A stretch of 64,000 nucleotides of DNA from Streptococcus ruminicola (GTDB lineage Bacteria > Bacillota > Bacilli > Lactobacillales > Streptococcaceae): the NCBI RefSeq assembly GCF_011387195.1, contig NZ_CP046919.1, forward strand, positions 1,364,001 to 1,428,000, given 5' to 3'. Numbering within the stretch: the first letter of the stretch is position 1; every line of letters starts with the position of its first letter. Of the stretch, positions 51,112-59,953 are shown in pieces. The notes below the pieces were generated by a model. The model saw nothing but the letters and a program-made list of their open reading frames with translations. It had not been told where the DNA came from and did not search any database. The position numbers and the translations under genes are program-made.

Positions 51112-52476
51112 ATGAAACTTAATTTACATGAAGTCGCCAAAGTTGTTGGCGCAAAGAACACTATTTCGGAGTTTGATGACGTTCCTCTGAGACAAATTGA
51201 ATTTGACAGTCGCAAGATTGAAAAAGGCGATTTGTTCTTACCTCTAAAGGGTGCGCGTGATGGACATGACTTTATTGAAACAGCTTTTGAAAATGGAGCG
51301 GTTGCAACTTTTTCAGAGCGCGAAGTAGAAGGTCATCCTTATATTTTAGTTGACGATTGTTTAGAAGCTTTCCAAGCTCTAGCAAGTTATTATCTTGAAA
51401 AACAACGCGTTGATGTGATTGCAGTAACAGGGTCAAATGGTAAAACAACGACCAAAGACATGATTGCTGCGGTACTTTCAACAGAATATAAAACATATAA
51501 AACACAAGGTAACTACAATAATGAAATTGGCTTACCTTATACAGCACTTCACATGCCAGATGATACAGAAAAAATTGTCCTTGAAATGGGACAAGATCAC
51601 ATGGGAGATATTCATCTCTTGTCTGAATTAGCTAAACCACACATTGGTGTTGTGACCTTGATTGGTGAAGCTCACTTGGAATTCTTTGGTAGCCGTGAGA
51701 AGATTGCTAAAGGTAAACTTCAAATCGTTGACGGTATGGACTCAGATGGTATTTTGATTGCGCCAGCTGATTCAATCGTTGATCCTTACTTACCAGAAAG
51801 TCAAATGGTGATTCGTTTTGGAGACGGTGCTGAAATTTTCGTCAAAGATTTGCAAGAAAGCAAAGATTCGCTTACTTTTACAACCAATGTGATTGACCGT
51901 CCAATTACACTTCCTGTTCCAGGAAAATACAATGCTACAAATGCTATGGTAGCAGCTTATGTCGGTAAGTTATTAGCGATTTCAGATGATGATATTGTTG
52001 AAGCCTTAGAAAACATCGAATTAACACGTAACCGCACAGAATGGAAAAAAGCGGCTAATGGTGCAGATATCCTGTCAGATGTCTACAATGCTAACCCAAC
52101 AGCAATGCGTTTGATTTTAGAAACATTCTCTAAAATTCCTGCTAATGAAGGCGGTAAAAAAATCGCTGTGCTTGCTGATATGAAAGAATTAGGTGAGCAA
52201 TCTGTCGAACTTCACAAGCGCATGATTATGAGTTTGTCACCTGAAACATTAGACACTCTTATTTTCTACGGTGAAGACATTGCTGAACTGGCGCAACTTG
52301 CTAGTCAAATGTTCCCACTAGGTAAAGTTTATTACTTTAAGAAAACAGCTGATGAAGATCAATTTGATGACATGCTAAAAACAGTTCAAACTGTTTTACA
52401 ACCAGCTGACCAAATCTTACTGAAAGGAAGTAATTCAATGCATCTCGCTAAAGTTGTAGAAGCATTGGAAAACTAA
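51112..52476 (+). CDS. murF: UDP-MurNAc-tripeptide--D-Ala-D-Ala ligase (MurF)
   Basis: 454 aa. Adds the D-Ala-D-Ala made by Ddl to the UDP-MurNAc-tripeptide. ATP loop VIAVTGSNGKTTTKDMIAAVL (about residues 102-122), NYNNEIGLPYTALH, the carbamylated-Lys region EAHLEFFGSREKIAKGKLQI and the C-domain ILSDVYNANPTAMRLILETF with LKGSNSMHLAKVV at the end. It follows ddl in the genome across folT and BASS, a known streptococcal arrangement. Confidence 0.97.
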   Translation: MKLNLHEVAKVVGAKNTISEFDDVPLRQIEFDSRKIEKGDLFLPLKGARDGHDFIETAFENGAVATFSEREVEGHPYILVDDCLEAFQALASYYLEKQRVDVIAVTGSNGKTTTKDMIAAVLSTEYKTYKTQGNYNNEIGLPYTALHMPDDTEKIVLEMGQDHMGDIHLLSELAKPHIGVVTLIGEAHLEFFGSREKIAKGKLQIVDGMDSDGILIAPADSIVDPYLPESQMVIRFGDGAEIFVKDLQESKDSLTFTTNVIDRPITLPVPGKYNATNAMVAAYVGKLLAISDDDIVEALENIELTRNRTEWKKAANGADILSDVYNANPTAMRLILETFSKIPANEGGKKIAVLADMKELGEQSVELHKRMIMSLSPETLDTLIFYGEDIAELAQLASQMFPLGKVYYFKKTADEDQFDDMLKTVQTVLQPADQILLKGSNSMHLAKVVEALEN

Positions 52477-52486
52477 TGAGGTGGAG

Positions 52487-53635
52487 ATGGTAGAGAAAAG
52501 TGTTAAGGAGGGAAATAAAGACTCGGTTGTTATCTACCGAGCGTTGTATTTCCTTGAATGTTGTATTTTATTTTTAGCGTGGTTTTTAAAACGTTACCCG
52601 TTTCCACAACAGGTCTTCCTGTTTATGTCTAGCCTGTCAATTATTGGTGGATTTGCTATTTATTTATGGAACTTCCGTCGAACAGGTTTTTCAATTGCTA
52701 AAATTTTAGCTGGAATTTTTGCTCTCGCATTTATGATTCTCTTGCCCCCATCAGGTTATCTTGATACAGCAATAGATGATTTAAGCATGATTGTCTTCTT
52801 TTTATTGTCGGTAAGTGTTGATAAAGATGATGATAATTTAATCACTGCACTCTTTTATTTCAAGTTAGTCGTGGCTATTATGGTTTTATTGGCTTACAAT
52901 GGACATCTTATTCACGATGTCTCTGGAATAAGACCGCATACAGAAATTGTAAGGCACTCTTATGGCTTTATGCATCTAAACTCACTTGGAATGTTTTTCA
53001 TTACTTTAATTTATGATTTTTCACTGCTTAGAAAGCCTTATCGCTTTGATGGTGGAATAATCATGTTGTTAGCAGCTTTGCTTGTCTTTTCAGTGACGGA
53101 TTCAAGAACATCATTTTTCATTGCACTTGGTATTATCTTGTGTTATTTCTTGAAACCAATTTTATCGAAAATTAAAGTTTCAGGATATGTTATCATGCCA
53201 TTTGTTATAGGAATGTTTGCGCTTGGGCTTGCTTTACCGAGATATTTTACACCAGATAATCCTATTTTTGTTACATTGAATCATCTATTTACTGGAAGAA
53301 CTGGCATCGGTCATGCGTATCTGGAGCAATTTGGTCTCAATTGGATGCCAAGAAATATTCCAACATTTACAGAGATTAACGGTGTTCCAATGTATGATGA
53401 TAGTTTCTATGTTGATGCGCTTTTGCGTCAGGGGATTATTCTTTTCTGTATGTACCCAATCTTTTTATTGGTTCAATTAAAAGGTAAAAAGTTCACGCTT
53501 TTCCATACCTTGCTTTTCTTGTTGACATTCTTTATTGGTACTATGGAACATTATGGAGCAAGTGTTGAAATCTGCACTATCTTATTGCTGAATTATTTTG
53601 CGGTTTCTGGTGATAAGCTAGGGGACAAATATTGA
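52487..53635 (+). CDS. Polytopic membrane protein, Wzy/O-antigen-polymerase-like
   Basis: 382 aa from ATG 52487 (an in-frame GTG at 52481 is possible; GAGGTG is the only ribosome site). About ten membrane segments. One large external loop (about residues 255-300, PRYFTPDNPIFVTLNHLFTGRTGIGHAYLEQFGLNWMPRNIPTFTEI...) precedes the last segments, as in Wzy polymerases and O-antigen ligases. VRHSYGFMHLNSLGMFF and TDSRTSF resemble Wzy-family loop residues. No capsule genes lie nearby. It starts 10 bases after murF, so it is co-transcribed with a peptidoglycan precursor gene. Substrate unknown. Confidence 0.75.
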   Translation: MVEKSVKEGNKDSVVIYRALYFLECCILFLAWFLKRYPFPQQVFLFMSSLSIIGGFAIYLWNFRRTGFSIAKILAGIFALAFMILLPPSGYLDTAIDDLSMIVFFLLSVSVDKDDDNLITALFYFKLVVAIMVLLAYNGHLIHDVSGIRPHTEIVRHSYGFMHLNSLGMFFITLIYDFSLLRKPYRFDGGIIMLLAALLVFSVTDSRTSFFIALGIILCYFLKPILSKIKVSGYVIMPFVIGMFALGLALPRYFTPDNPIFVTLNHLFTGRTGIGHAYLEQFGLNWMPRNIPTFTEINGVPMYDDSFYVDALLRQGIILFCMYPIFLLVQLKGKKFTLFHTLLFLLTFFIGTMEHYGASVEICTILLLNYFAVSGDKLGDKY

Positions 53636-53659
53636 AATAGCGTCTAATTTTCGTTATAA

Positions 53660-53694
53660 TAATAGAGTTATGGGAGTCCATGGCTCTATTTTTG
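53660..53694 (+). terminator. Rho-independent terminator before prfC
   Basis: AATAGAG ... CTCTATTTTTG with an inner ATGG/CCAT helix. A TATAAT (about 53655) just upstream may serve prfC. Confidence 0.7.
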
Positions 53695-53790
53695 TATTGC
53701 AGTGAAAAAGGAGTGGACCAATGTAGCCACTATAATCGTTAATGAGTGATACGTTTTTAAAGAGATAATTAAGATTAATAAGGAAATAAA

Positions 53791-55335
53791 ATGACAATTC
53801 AAGATGATATTAAAAAACGTCGTACATTTGCCATCATCAGTCACCCGGATGCTGGTAAAACGACAATTACAGAGCAATTACTTTATTTTGGTGGAGAAAT
53901 CCGTGAAGCAGGTACCGTAAAAGGTAAAAAAACAGGTAACTTTGCTAAATCTGATTGGATGGATATCGAAAAACAACGTGGTATCTCTGTCACATCTTCA
54001 GTGATGCAATTTGATTACGCTGGTAAACGTGTGAATATCCTTGATACGCCAGGGCACGAGGACTTCTCTGAAGATACTTACCGTACGCTTATGGCTGTGG
54101 ATGCTGCGGTTATGGTTGTCGATTCGGCCAAAGGTATCGAAGCACAAACTAAAAAATTATTTGAAGTTGTAAAACACCGTAACATTCCAGTTTTCACTTT
54201 TATTAACAAACTTGACCGTGATGGTCGTGAACCACTTGACCTTTTGGAAGAATTGGAAGAAGTGCTTGGTATTGCAAGTTATCCAATGAACTGGCCAATC
54301 GGTATGGGTAAATCATTTGAAGGGCTTTACGACTTGTACAACAAACGTTTGGAACTTTACAAAGGTGATGAACGTTTTGCGGACTTGGAAGAAGGGGATA
54401 AACTCTTTGCTAACAACCCATTCTACCAACAAGTCTTGGAAGATGTTGAGTTGCTAGAAGAAGCAGGAAATGAATTCTCAGAAGAAGCTATTTTATCAGG
54501 TGATTTGACACCAGTCTTCTTTGGTTCTGCCCTTACAAACTTTGGTGTGCAAACTTTCCTTGATACATTCTTGCAATTTGCACCAGAACCTCATGGTCAC
54601 AAAACAACTGAAGGTAATGAAATCGATCCTTATGATAAAGATTTCTCAGGATTTGTTTTCAAAATCCAAGCTAACATGGACCCTCGTCACCGTGACCGTA
54701 TTGCCTTTGTACGTATCGTCTCAGGTGAATTTGAACGTGGTATGAGCGTGAATCTTGCTCGTACGAAAAAATCAGTTAAATTGTCAAACGTGACACAGTT
54801 TATGGCAGAATCACGTGAAAATGTTGAAAATGCCGTTGCTGGTGATATTATCGGTGTTTACGATACAGGAACTTACCAAGTTGGTGATACATTGACAGTT
54901 GGTAAAAATAAATTTGAATTTGAACCACTGCCAACCTTCACTCCAGAATTGTTCATGAAAGTTGCTGCTAAAAACGTCATGAAACAAAAATCATTCCACA
55001 AAGGTATCGAACAATTGGTGCAAGAAGGAGCAATCCAATTGTACAAGAACTATCAAACTGGTGATTACATGCTTGGTGCGGTTGGTCAGTTGCAGTTTGA
55101 AGTGTTCAAACACCGTATGGAAAATGAATACAATTCTGAAGTTATCATGACTCCAATGGGTAAAAAGACTGTTCGTTGGATTAAACCAGAAGATCTTGAC
55201 GAACGCATGTCATCAAGCCGAAACATTTTGGCTAAAGACCGCTTTGATCAACCAGTTTTCCTTTTCGAAAATGATTTTGCTCTTCGTTGGTTTGCAGATA
55301 AATACCCTGAAGTTGAACTAGAAGAAAAAATGTAA
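53791..55335 (+). CDS. prfC: Peptide chain release factor 3 (RF3)
   Basis: 514-aa translational GTPase that recycles RF1/RF2. G1 [15 protein letters not shown] (residues about 18-32), switch region [16 protein letters not shown]3 [12 protein letters not shown]4 NKLDRD, then OB-fold domain II and C-terminal domain III. Length and motif order are those of RF3; the DAGKT form distinguishes it from EF-G (HVDAGKT). Ribosome site AAGGAAATAA. Monocistronic with a terminator on each side. Confidence 0.97.
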   Translation: MTIQDDIKKRRTFAIISHPDAGKTTITEQLLYFGGEIREAGTVKGKKTGNFAKSDWMDIEKQRGISVTSSVMQFDYAGKRVNILDTPGHEDFSEDTYRTLMAVDAAVMVVDSAKGIEAQTKKLFEVVKHRNIPVFTFINKLDRDGREPLDLLEELEEVLGIASYPMNWPIGMGKSFEGLYDLYNKRLELYKGDERFADLEEGDKLFANNPFYQQVLEDVELLEEAGNEFSEEAILSGDLTPVFFGSALTNFGVQTFLDTFLQFAPEPHGHKTTEGNEIDPYDKDFSGFVFKIQANMDPRHRDRIAFVRIVSGEFERGMSVNLARTKKSVKLSNVTQFMAESRENVENAVAGDIIGVYDTGTYQVGDTLTVGKNKFEFEPLPTFTPELFMKVAAKNVMKQKSFHKGIEQLVQEGAIQLYKNYQTGDYMLGAVGQLQFEVFKHRMENEYNSEVIMTPMGKKTVRWIKPEDLDERMSSSRNILAKDRFDQPVFLFENDFALRWFADKYPEVELEEKM

Positions 55336-55343
55336 TAAATAAA

Positions 55344-55373
55344 AAAGTCTGAGTTTAGCTCAGGCTTTTTTTC
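55344..55373 (+). terminator. Rho-independent terminator after prfC
   Basis: AAAGTCTGAG-TTTAG-CTCAGGCTTTTTTT. Confidence 0.88.
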
Positions 55374-55391
55374 TAGCTAAGATTTGGCATA

Positions 55392-55426
55392 AAAAAACAG
55401 CCCTGACGAATCAGAGCTGTTTTCTT
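55392..55426 (+). terminator. Second hairpin terminator after prfC
   Basis: AAAAACAGCCCTGA-CGAA-TCAGAGCTGTTTT. Confidence 0.75.
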
Positions 55427-55608
55427 GAGATTATGAAAAAGAAAAGTTTTAGGATGTTTATATTGTATCTATCAATCCTTAAAGAAACCTTAAAATTCTT
55501 TCAAAAACTGTCAAAAACATTTTTTACAGAAAATTTAAAATTGTTAGATTTATGAAAGCGTGTTAATGATTTAAATGGTCCTGTTTCCTATCTTTTTGTT
55601 CTAGAATA
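55427..55608 (+). other. AT-rich upstream region of cshA
   Basis: About 180 bases between the second prfC hairpin and the cshA promoter. Several A- and T-tracts in phase may bend the DNA. No gene seen. Confidence 0.4.
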
Positions 55609-55617
55609 TGTTACACT
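55609..55617 (+). promoter_or_regulatory. Extended -10 promoter of cshA
   Basis: TGtTACACT; predicted start near 55624. Confidence 0.5.
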
Positions 55618-55651
55618 AGAAAAGTTGTTAAACAACGAAATTAAAGTTTAA

Positions 55652-55677
55652 TAAGGCAGCTTCGCACTGCCTTTTAG
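55652..55677 (+). other. Attenuator-like hairpin in the cshA leader
   Basis: AAGGCAG-CTTCGCA-CTGCCTTTT, 14 bases before the cshA start; a GTTGTT/AACAAC hairpin precedes it (55625-55636). Short T-run, so a leaky terminator or cold-sensitive element is possible. Confidence 0.55.
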
Positions 55678-55690
55678 AAAAGAGAAAAAT

Positions 55691-57268
55691 TTGAAATTTA
55701 CAGAACTTAACTTATCGGAAGCAATCCTTGCTGCTGTTGAAAAAGCAGGCTTTGTTGAGCCATCACCAATCCAAGAGTTGACAATCCCTTTGGCATTGGA
55801 AGGTAAGGATGTTATCGGACAAGCGCAAACTGGTACTGGGAAGACAGCAGCTTTTGGTCTTCCAACTTTAGATAAAATCGATACAAGTCGCAATCTTGTT
55901 CAAGCTTTGGTGATTGCGCCAACACGTGAATTAGCGGTTCAAGGTCAAGAAGAATTGTTCCGCTTTGGTCGTGAAAAAGGAGTTAAAGTCCGTTCAGTTT
56001 ACGGCGGTTCAAGCATTGAAAAACAAATTAAAGCTCTTCGTTCAGGTGCTCATATTGTTGTTGGGACACCAGGTCGTTTGCTTGATTTGATTAAACGTAA
56101 AGCTTTAAAACTTGAACATGTTGAAACATTGATTCTTGATGAAGCAGATGAAATGCTTAACATGGGATTCTTAGAAGATATTGAAGCTATTATCAGCCGT
56201 GTGCCAGAAACACGCCAAACGCTTCTTTTCTCAGCTACTATGCCTGAAGCTATCAAACGTATCGGGGTTAAATTCATGCAAAATCCTGAACACGTTAAAG
56301 TGGCTGCTAAAGAATTAACAACTGACCTTGTTGATCAGTACTATGTCCGTGTTAAAGAACAAGATAAATTTGATACTATGACTCGTCTTATGGACGTTGA
56401 CCAACCAGAATTGTCAATTGTCTTTGGACGTACAAAACGTCGTGTCGATGAATTGACACGTGGTTTGAAATTGCGTGGCTACCGTGCTGAAGGAATTCAC
56501 GGTGACCTTGATCAAGGTAAACGTCTTCGTGTCCTACGCGATTTCAAAAATGATAATATCGATATTTTGGTTGCGACTGACGTTGCAGCGCGTGGTCTTG
56601 ATATTTCAGGGGTGACACACGTTTATAACTATGATATTCCACAAGATCCAGAAAGCTACGTACACCGTATTGGACGTACTGGACGTGCAGGTAAACACGG
56701 TCAATCTATTACTTTTGTTGCTCCAAATGAAATGGGTTACTTGTCAATCATTGAAAAATTGACTAAAAAACGCATGAAAGGTATGAAACCAGCTACAGCT
56801 GACGAAGCCTTTAAAGCTAAGAAAAAAGTTGCTCTTAAGAAAATTGAACGTGATTTTGCTGACGAAAAAATCCGTAACAGCTTTGATAAATTCAAAGGCG
56901 ATGCGGTTAAATTGGCTGCAGAATTCACACCAGAAGAGTTGGCACTTTACATCTTGAGCTTAACCGTTAAAGACCCTGAAACTCTTCCAAAAGTTGAAAT
57001 TGCGCGTGAAAAACCATTACCATTCAAACCTTCAGGTGGTGGCTTTAACAACCGTAAAGGTGGACGTGGAAATAATGGCCGTGGACGTGATAACCGCCGC
57101 GGCGGACGTGATCGCAAACGTGATGACCGTGACAACGGCTACCGCGATTTCAAACGCACATCATCTAAAAACAAACGTGATTTCCAAAATAAAGATAACA
57201 AACGCCCACACCGCACATCAAGCGAGAAGAAAAATGGTTTTGTTATCCGTAACAAAGGGGAAAGATAA
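55691..57268 (+). CDS. cshA: DEAD-box RNA helicase CshA
   Basis: 525 aa, TTG start (AAAAGAGAAAAA before it; no in-frame ATG earlier than residue 140). All helicase motifs are present: Q motif [17 protein letters not shown] (about residues 45-52), Ia APTRELA, II DEAD (about 153-156), [30 protein letters not shown]. The C-terminal tail (about 440-525) is rich in Arg, Gly, Asn and Lys, an RNA-binding extension typical of CshA. Involved in RNA degradosome work and cold adaptation (family knowledge). Confidence 0.95.
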   Translation: MKFTELNLSEAILAAVEKAGFVEPSPIQELTIPLALEGKDVIGQAQTGTGKTAAFGLPTLDKIDTSRNLVQALVIAPTRELAVQGQEELFRFGREKGVKVRSVYGGSSIEKQIKALRSGAHIVVGTPGRLLDLIKRKALKLEHVETLILDEADEMLNMGFLEDIEAIISRVPETRQTLLFSATMPEAIKRIGVKFMQNPEHVKVAAKELTTDLVDQYYVRVKEQDKFDTMTRLMDVDQPELSIVFGRTKRRVDELTRGLKLRGYRAEGIHGDLDQGKRLRVLRDFKNDNIDILVATDVAARGLDISGVTHVYNYDIPQDPESYVHRIGRTGRAGKHGQSITFVAPNEMGYLSIIEKLTKKRMKGMKPATADEAFKAKKKVALKKIERDFADEKIRNSFDKFKGDAVKLAAEFTPEELALYILSLTVKDPETLPKVEIAREKPLPFKPSGGGFNNRKGGRGNNGRGRDNRRGGRDRKRDDRDNGYRDFKRTSSKNKRDFQNKDNKRPHRTSSEKKNGFVIRNKGER

Positions 57269-57272
57269 TAGT

Positions 57273-57305
57273 AAAACGCACTCTGCTTGAGCAGGGTGCG
57301 TTTTT
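57273..57305. terminator. Bidirectional terminator of cshA and the GIY-YIG gene
   Basis: AAACGCACTCTGCT-TGA-GCAGGGTGCGTTT plus T; it ends two bases before the minus-strand stop codon. Confidence 0.88.
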
Positions 57306-57307
57306 GA

Positions 57308-57583
57308 TTAATCTTTGTGTTCGTTAATATAATCGAGTTTTTGTTGTCGTGTTTTTTGTTTAAAATAGCTTTCTGCGGACATGGCGGCTTCTTTGCTATC
57401 AAAACTTTCTTGGTAAATGAGTTTGACAGGTAAGCGGCTTTTTGTGTATTTAGCGCCTTTACCTGCATTATGCGTTTTGATGCGGCGTTCTACATCAGTA
57501 GTGTAGCCAGTGTAGAGTGTACCGTCTGCGCACTCTACCACGTACATATAAGCTTTTTTAGTCTTTCTTTCCGTTTTTTCCAT
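57308..57583 (-). CDS. GIY-YIG nuclease-superfamily protein (UPF0213, YazA-like)
   Basis: 91 aa from the ATG at 57583. The GIY-YIG motif region reads [39 protein letters not shown] (about residues 12-50), with YVV...YTGYT as the two motif halves, then Arg and the Glu of [13 protein letters not shown]. Family members are small putative nucleases of unknown role. It overlaps the methyltransferase gene by 26 bases and is co-transcribed, as in B. subtilis yabB-yazA. Confidence 0.9.
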   Translation of the reverse strand: MEKTERKTKKAYMYVVECADGTLYTGYTTDVERRIKTHNAGKGAKYTKSRLPVKLIYQESFDSKEAAMSAESYFKQKTRQQKLDYINEHKD

Positions 57584-58319
57584 AATAGATTTCAAAAATA
57601 TCGTCGGTATACTCGCCATTTTCTTTGTGAACAAAGAGTGGCGGAAGGATTTTGAGACCATCGGTTGAACCATCTTTGATAGCTTCAATCAGAAGCATAT
57701 TAGCATCTTTTCCCATTTTTGGATAAACAAATTGGATGCGTTTTGGTGCTAGATTGTAGTGTCTCATGGTATCGATGATGTCTAGAAAACGATCAGGCCT
57801 GTGCACCATAGCAAGTCTTCCATTTGATTTTAGAGCGTGTCTTGCAATGTCACAAATTTCTTCAAGGTTTGTTGTGATTTCGTGTCTCGCAAGAAGATAA
57901 TGCTCAGAGAGATTTTTCTTAGAAGTCTCTGAAACCTTGAAATAAGGAGGATTGCAGAGAATTAAGTCAACACCAGTTCGCGGCACATGCTTAAGAAGAT
58001 TTTTCAAGTCATCGTTAATCATCTGAACTTGTTCACCGAGGTCATTTAACTGGATTGAACGCTCTGCCATGTCAGCTAAGCGCTCCTGAATTTCAACTTC
58101 GATAATTGGCGCTTTAGTGCGGGTGCTGGCAAAAAGTCCAACGGCACCATTTCCAGAGCAGAGGTCAACAATCAAGCCACGTGATGGGATTTTTGGAAAA
58201 CGTGACAAGAGGACACTGTCGATAGAATAGCTGAAAACCTCTCTATTTTGAATAATTTTTACGTCTGTCGAAAAGAGCTGATCAATACGCTCACCTTCTT
58301 TTAAAATTGATTTAGTCAT
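57558..58319 (-). CDS. TrmN6/YabB-family tRNA (adenine-N6) methyltransferase
   Basis: 253 aa class I SAM methyltransferase. SAM loop [17 protein letters not shown] (about residues 48-64), catalytic NPPY in [13 protein letters not shown] (about 117-129). N-terminus [33 protein letters not shown] is the YabB/TrmN6 substrate module. E. coli TrmN6 methylates A37 of tRNA-Val; which tRNA this one modifies is not visible. Ribosome site is weak (ATTTATTGTC). Confidence 0.92.
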   Translation of the reverse strand: MTKSILKEGERIDQLFSTDVKIIQNREVFSYSIDSVLLSRFPKIPSRGLIVDLCSGNGAVGLFASTRTKAPIIEVEIQERLADMAERSIQLNDLGEQVQMINDDLKNLLKHVPRTGVDLILCNPPYFKVSETSKKNLSEHYLLARHEITTNLEEICDIARHALKSNGRLAMVHRPDRFLDIIDTMRHYNLAPKRIQFVYPKMGKDANMLLIEAIKDGSTDGLKILPPLFVHKENGEYTDDIFEIYYGKNGKKD

Positions 58320-58394
58320 GACATTTATTATAGCAGATTTTGCGTGTTCTCACTAGCGAGGTCGTTAATTTTTACTTTCTAAAACCGCTTAAGC

Positions 58395-58403
58395 ATGGTA
58401 CAA
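58395..58403 (+). promoter_or_regulatory. Extended -10 promoter of plsC
   Basis: TGgTACAAT, 33 bases before the start. Confidence 0.55.
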
Positions 58404-58435
58404 TGTAAGGTAATGAGAAAAAAAGGAGTAAATCT

Positions 58436-59182
58436 GTGTTTTATACTTATTTACGCGGGCTAGTGGTTTTCCTTCTTTGGATTATCAATGGTAATGCCCA
58501 TTATCACAATGAAGACAAAATTTTGAGTAAAGATGAAAACTATATTTTGGTTGCACCACACCGTACATGGTGGGACCCTGTTTATATGGCTTTCGCTGCT
58601 CGTCCAAAACAATTCATTTTCATGGCTAAAAAGGAATTGTTCACAAATCGTATCTTTGGTTGGTGGATTCGCATGTGTGGTGCCTTTCCAATTGACCGTG
58701 AAAATCCTGGTCAAAAAGCTATCAAATACCCGATTAACATGTTGAAAAAAAGTAATCGTTCACTTGTCATGTTTCCAAGTGGAAGTCGTCACTCAACAGA
58801 TGTTAAAGGTGGGGTAGCCGTCATTGCTAAAATGGCAAAAGTTAAAATCATGCCAGTTGTTTACGCAGGACCAATGCAACTAAAAGGTCTTTTGACTGGT
58901 GAACGTGTTGACATGAACTTTGGTAATCCGATTGATATTTCTGATATCAAACGTATGAATGACGAAGGTATTGAAGAAGTTGCCAACCGTATTCAAACTG
59001 AATTTGATCGTTTGGATGCTGAAAATGCGACTTATCATATCGATAAAAAACCAAATCCATTAACTTATATTTATCGTGTTCCGCTTGGCTTAGTAGCCAT
59101 TGTTGTTGTTCTTTTGACATTACTCTTTAGTTACATTGCAAGCTTTGTCTGGGATCCAGATAAACACCGTAAAATGAAATAA
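58436..59182 (+). CDS. plsC: 1-acyl-sn-glycerol-3-phosphate acyltransferase (PlsC)
   Basis: 248 aa, GTG start with AAAGGAG before it. Makes phosphatidic acid from lysophosphatidate. HX4D motif in APHRTWWDPVYM (about residues 41-52), the second block FPIDRENPG, the third FPSGSRHSTD (EGTR-like block with SGSR), and block IV VVYAGP. N-terminal hydrophobic anchor (about 3-22) and a C-terminal membrane segment (about 214-238). Monocistronic. Confidence 0.94.
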   Translation: MFYTYLRGLVVFLLWIINGNAHYHNEDKILSKDENYILVAPHRTWWDPVYMAFAARPKQFIFMAKKELFTNRIFGWWIRMCGAFPIDRENPGQKAIKYPINMLKKSNRSLVMFPSGSRHSTDVKGGVAVIAKMAKVKIMPVVYAGPMQLKGLLTGERVDMNFGNPIDISDIKRMNDEGIEEVANRIQTEFDRLDAENATYHIDKKPNPLTYIYRVPLGLVAIVVVLLTLLFSYIASFVWDPDKHRKMK

Positions 59183-59190
59183 ATAAGAAA

Positions 59191-59215
59191 AAGCTCGGAT
59201 CTTCCGAGTTTTTTT
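59191..59215 (+). terminator. Terminator after plsC
   Basis: AAGCTCGGA-TCT-TCCGAGTTTTTTT. Confidence 0.88.
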
Positions 59216-59221
59216 CGAATA
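59214..59221 (+). promoter_or_regulatory. SigX (ComX) com box of the comE operon
   Basis: TTCGAATA fits the streptococcal cin box TNCGAATA (usual form TACGAATA), 57 bases before comEA. It begins in the T-run of the plsC terminator. No ordinary -10 is seen. Confidence 0.75.
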
Positions 59222-59230
59222 ATTAAGTAA

Positions 59231-59253
59231 GGGCTCCCCAGGAGCCTTTTTCT
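59231..59253 (+). terminator. Short hairpin between com box and comEA
   Basis: GGCTCC-CC-AGGAGCC then TTTTTC. Placed after the com box, so it may be a second plsC terminator or attenuate comE transcription. Confidence 0.65.
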
Positions 59254-59278
59254 AATGCTTAAAAGGTGAGGTAATAGG

Positions 59279-59953
59279 ATGATTGAAGAGATGAAAGAAA
59301 GACTTTTGGAACATAAGACGGTAGCAGCGGTTTTAGGAACAGTGCTTGTTATGTTGCTAGGCTTTTTTGTTTGGTCAAATGTGACAAGACCTAAAGCAGA
59401 AGCACAGAGTGAATTGCCTGCTTTAAGTACGACTTTTTCAGCAAGTACTACAGCAAGTTTTTCAAAGGAAAAGGCTGCTAGTTCACAAGTGGCATCTGGA
59501 AGGATTTTTGTCGACATTAAAGGTGCGGTAAAAAATGAAGGTGTTTATGAATTATCATCAGGCAGCCGTGTTACGGATTTGGTCAAAAAAGCTGGCGGAT
59601 TTACAGATGATGCTGATAAGAAGTCAGTCAATTTAGCTGAAAAATTAGCTGATGAAGCGGTTGTCTATGTGGCAAAAATTGGTGAAGAAGTCACACCAGC
59701 AAGCACACCTTCTCAAGCTAAACCAACGACAGCTAGCGGGGGACAAGGTGACAGCTCAGCGCAAATCAATCTTAACACCGCAACTACAGAAGAACTCCAA
59801 ACTATTTCTGGGATTGGGGCTAAACGTGCGCAAGATATCATTGATTATCGTGATGCCAATGGTGGGTTCTCATCCGTTGATGACTTGAAAAATGTTTCTG
59901 GCATTGGTGAGAAGACTTTGGAAAAATTAAAAGCAGAGGTGACTGTTGATTAA
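59279..59953 (+). CDS. comEA: Competence protein ComEA (DNA receptor)
   Basis: 224 aa. Membrane anchor (about residues 16-36), linker rich in Ser/Ala/Thr, SLBB domain (IFVDIKGAVKNEGVYELSSGSRVTDLVKKAGGF, about 75-107), and two helix-hairpin-helix DNA-binding motifs at the end (LNTATTEELQTISGIGAKRAQDIIDYR and FSSVDDLKNVSGIGEKTLEKLK, about 163-220). Captures double-stranded DNA for uptake. Overlaps comEC by 8 bases. Confidence 0.96.
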   Translation: MIEEMKERLLEHKTVAAVLGTVLVMLLGFFVWSNVTRPKAEAQSELPALSTTFSASTTASFSKEKAASSQVASGRIFVDIKGAVKNEGVYELSSGSRVTDLVKKAGGFTDDADKKSVNLAEKLADEAVVYVAKIGEEVTPASTPSQAKPTTASGGQGDSSAQINLNTATTEELQTISGIGAKRAQDIIDYRDANGGFSSVDDLKNVSGIGEKTLEKLKAEVTVD

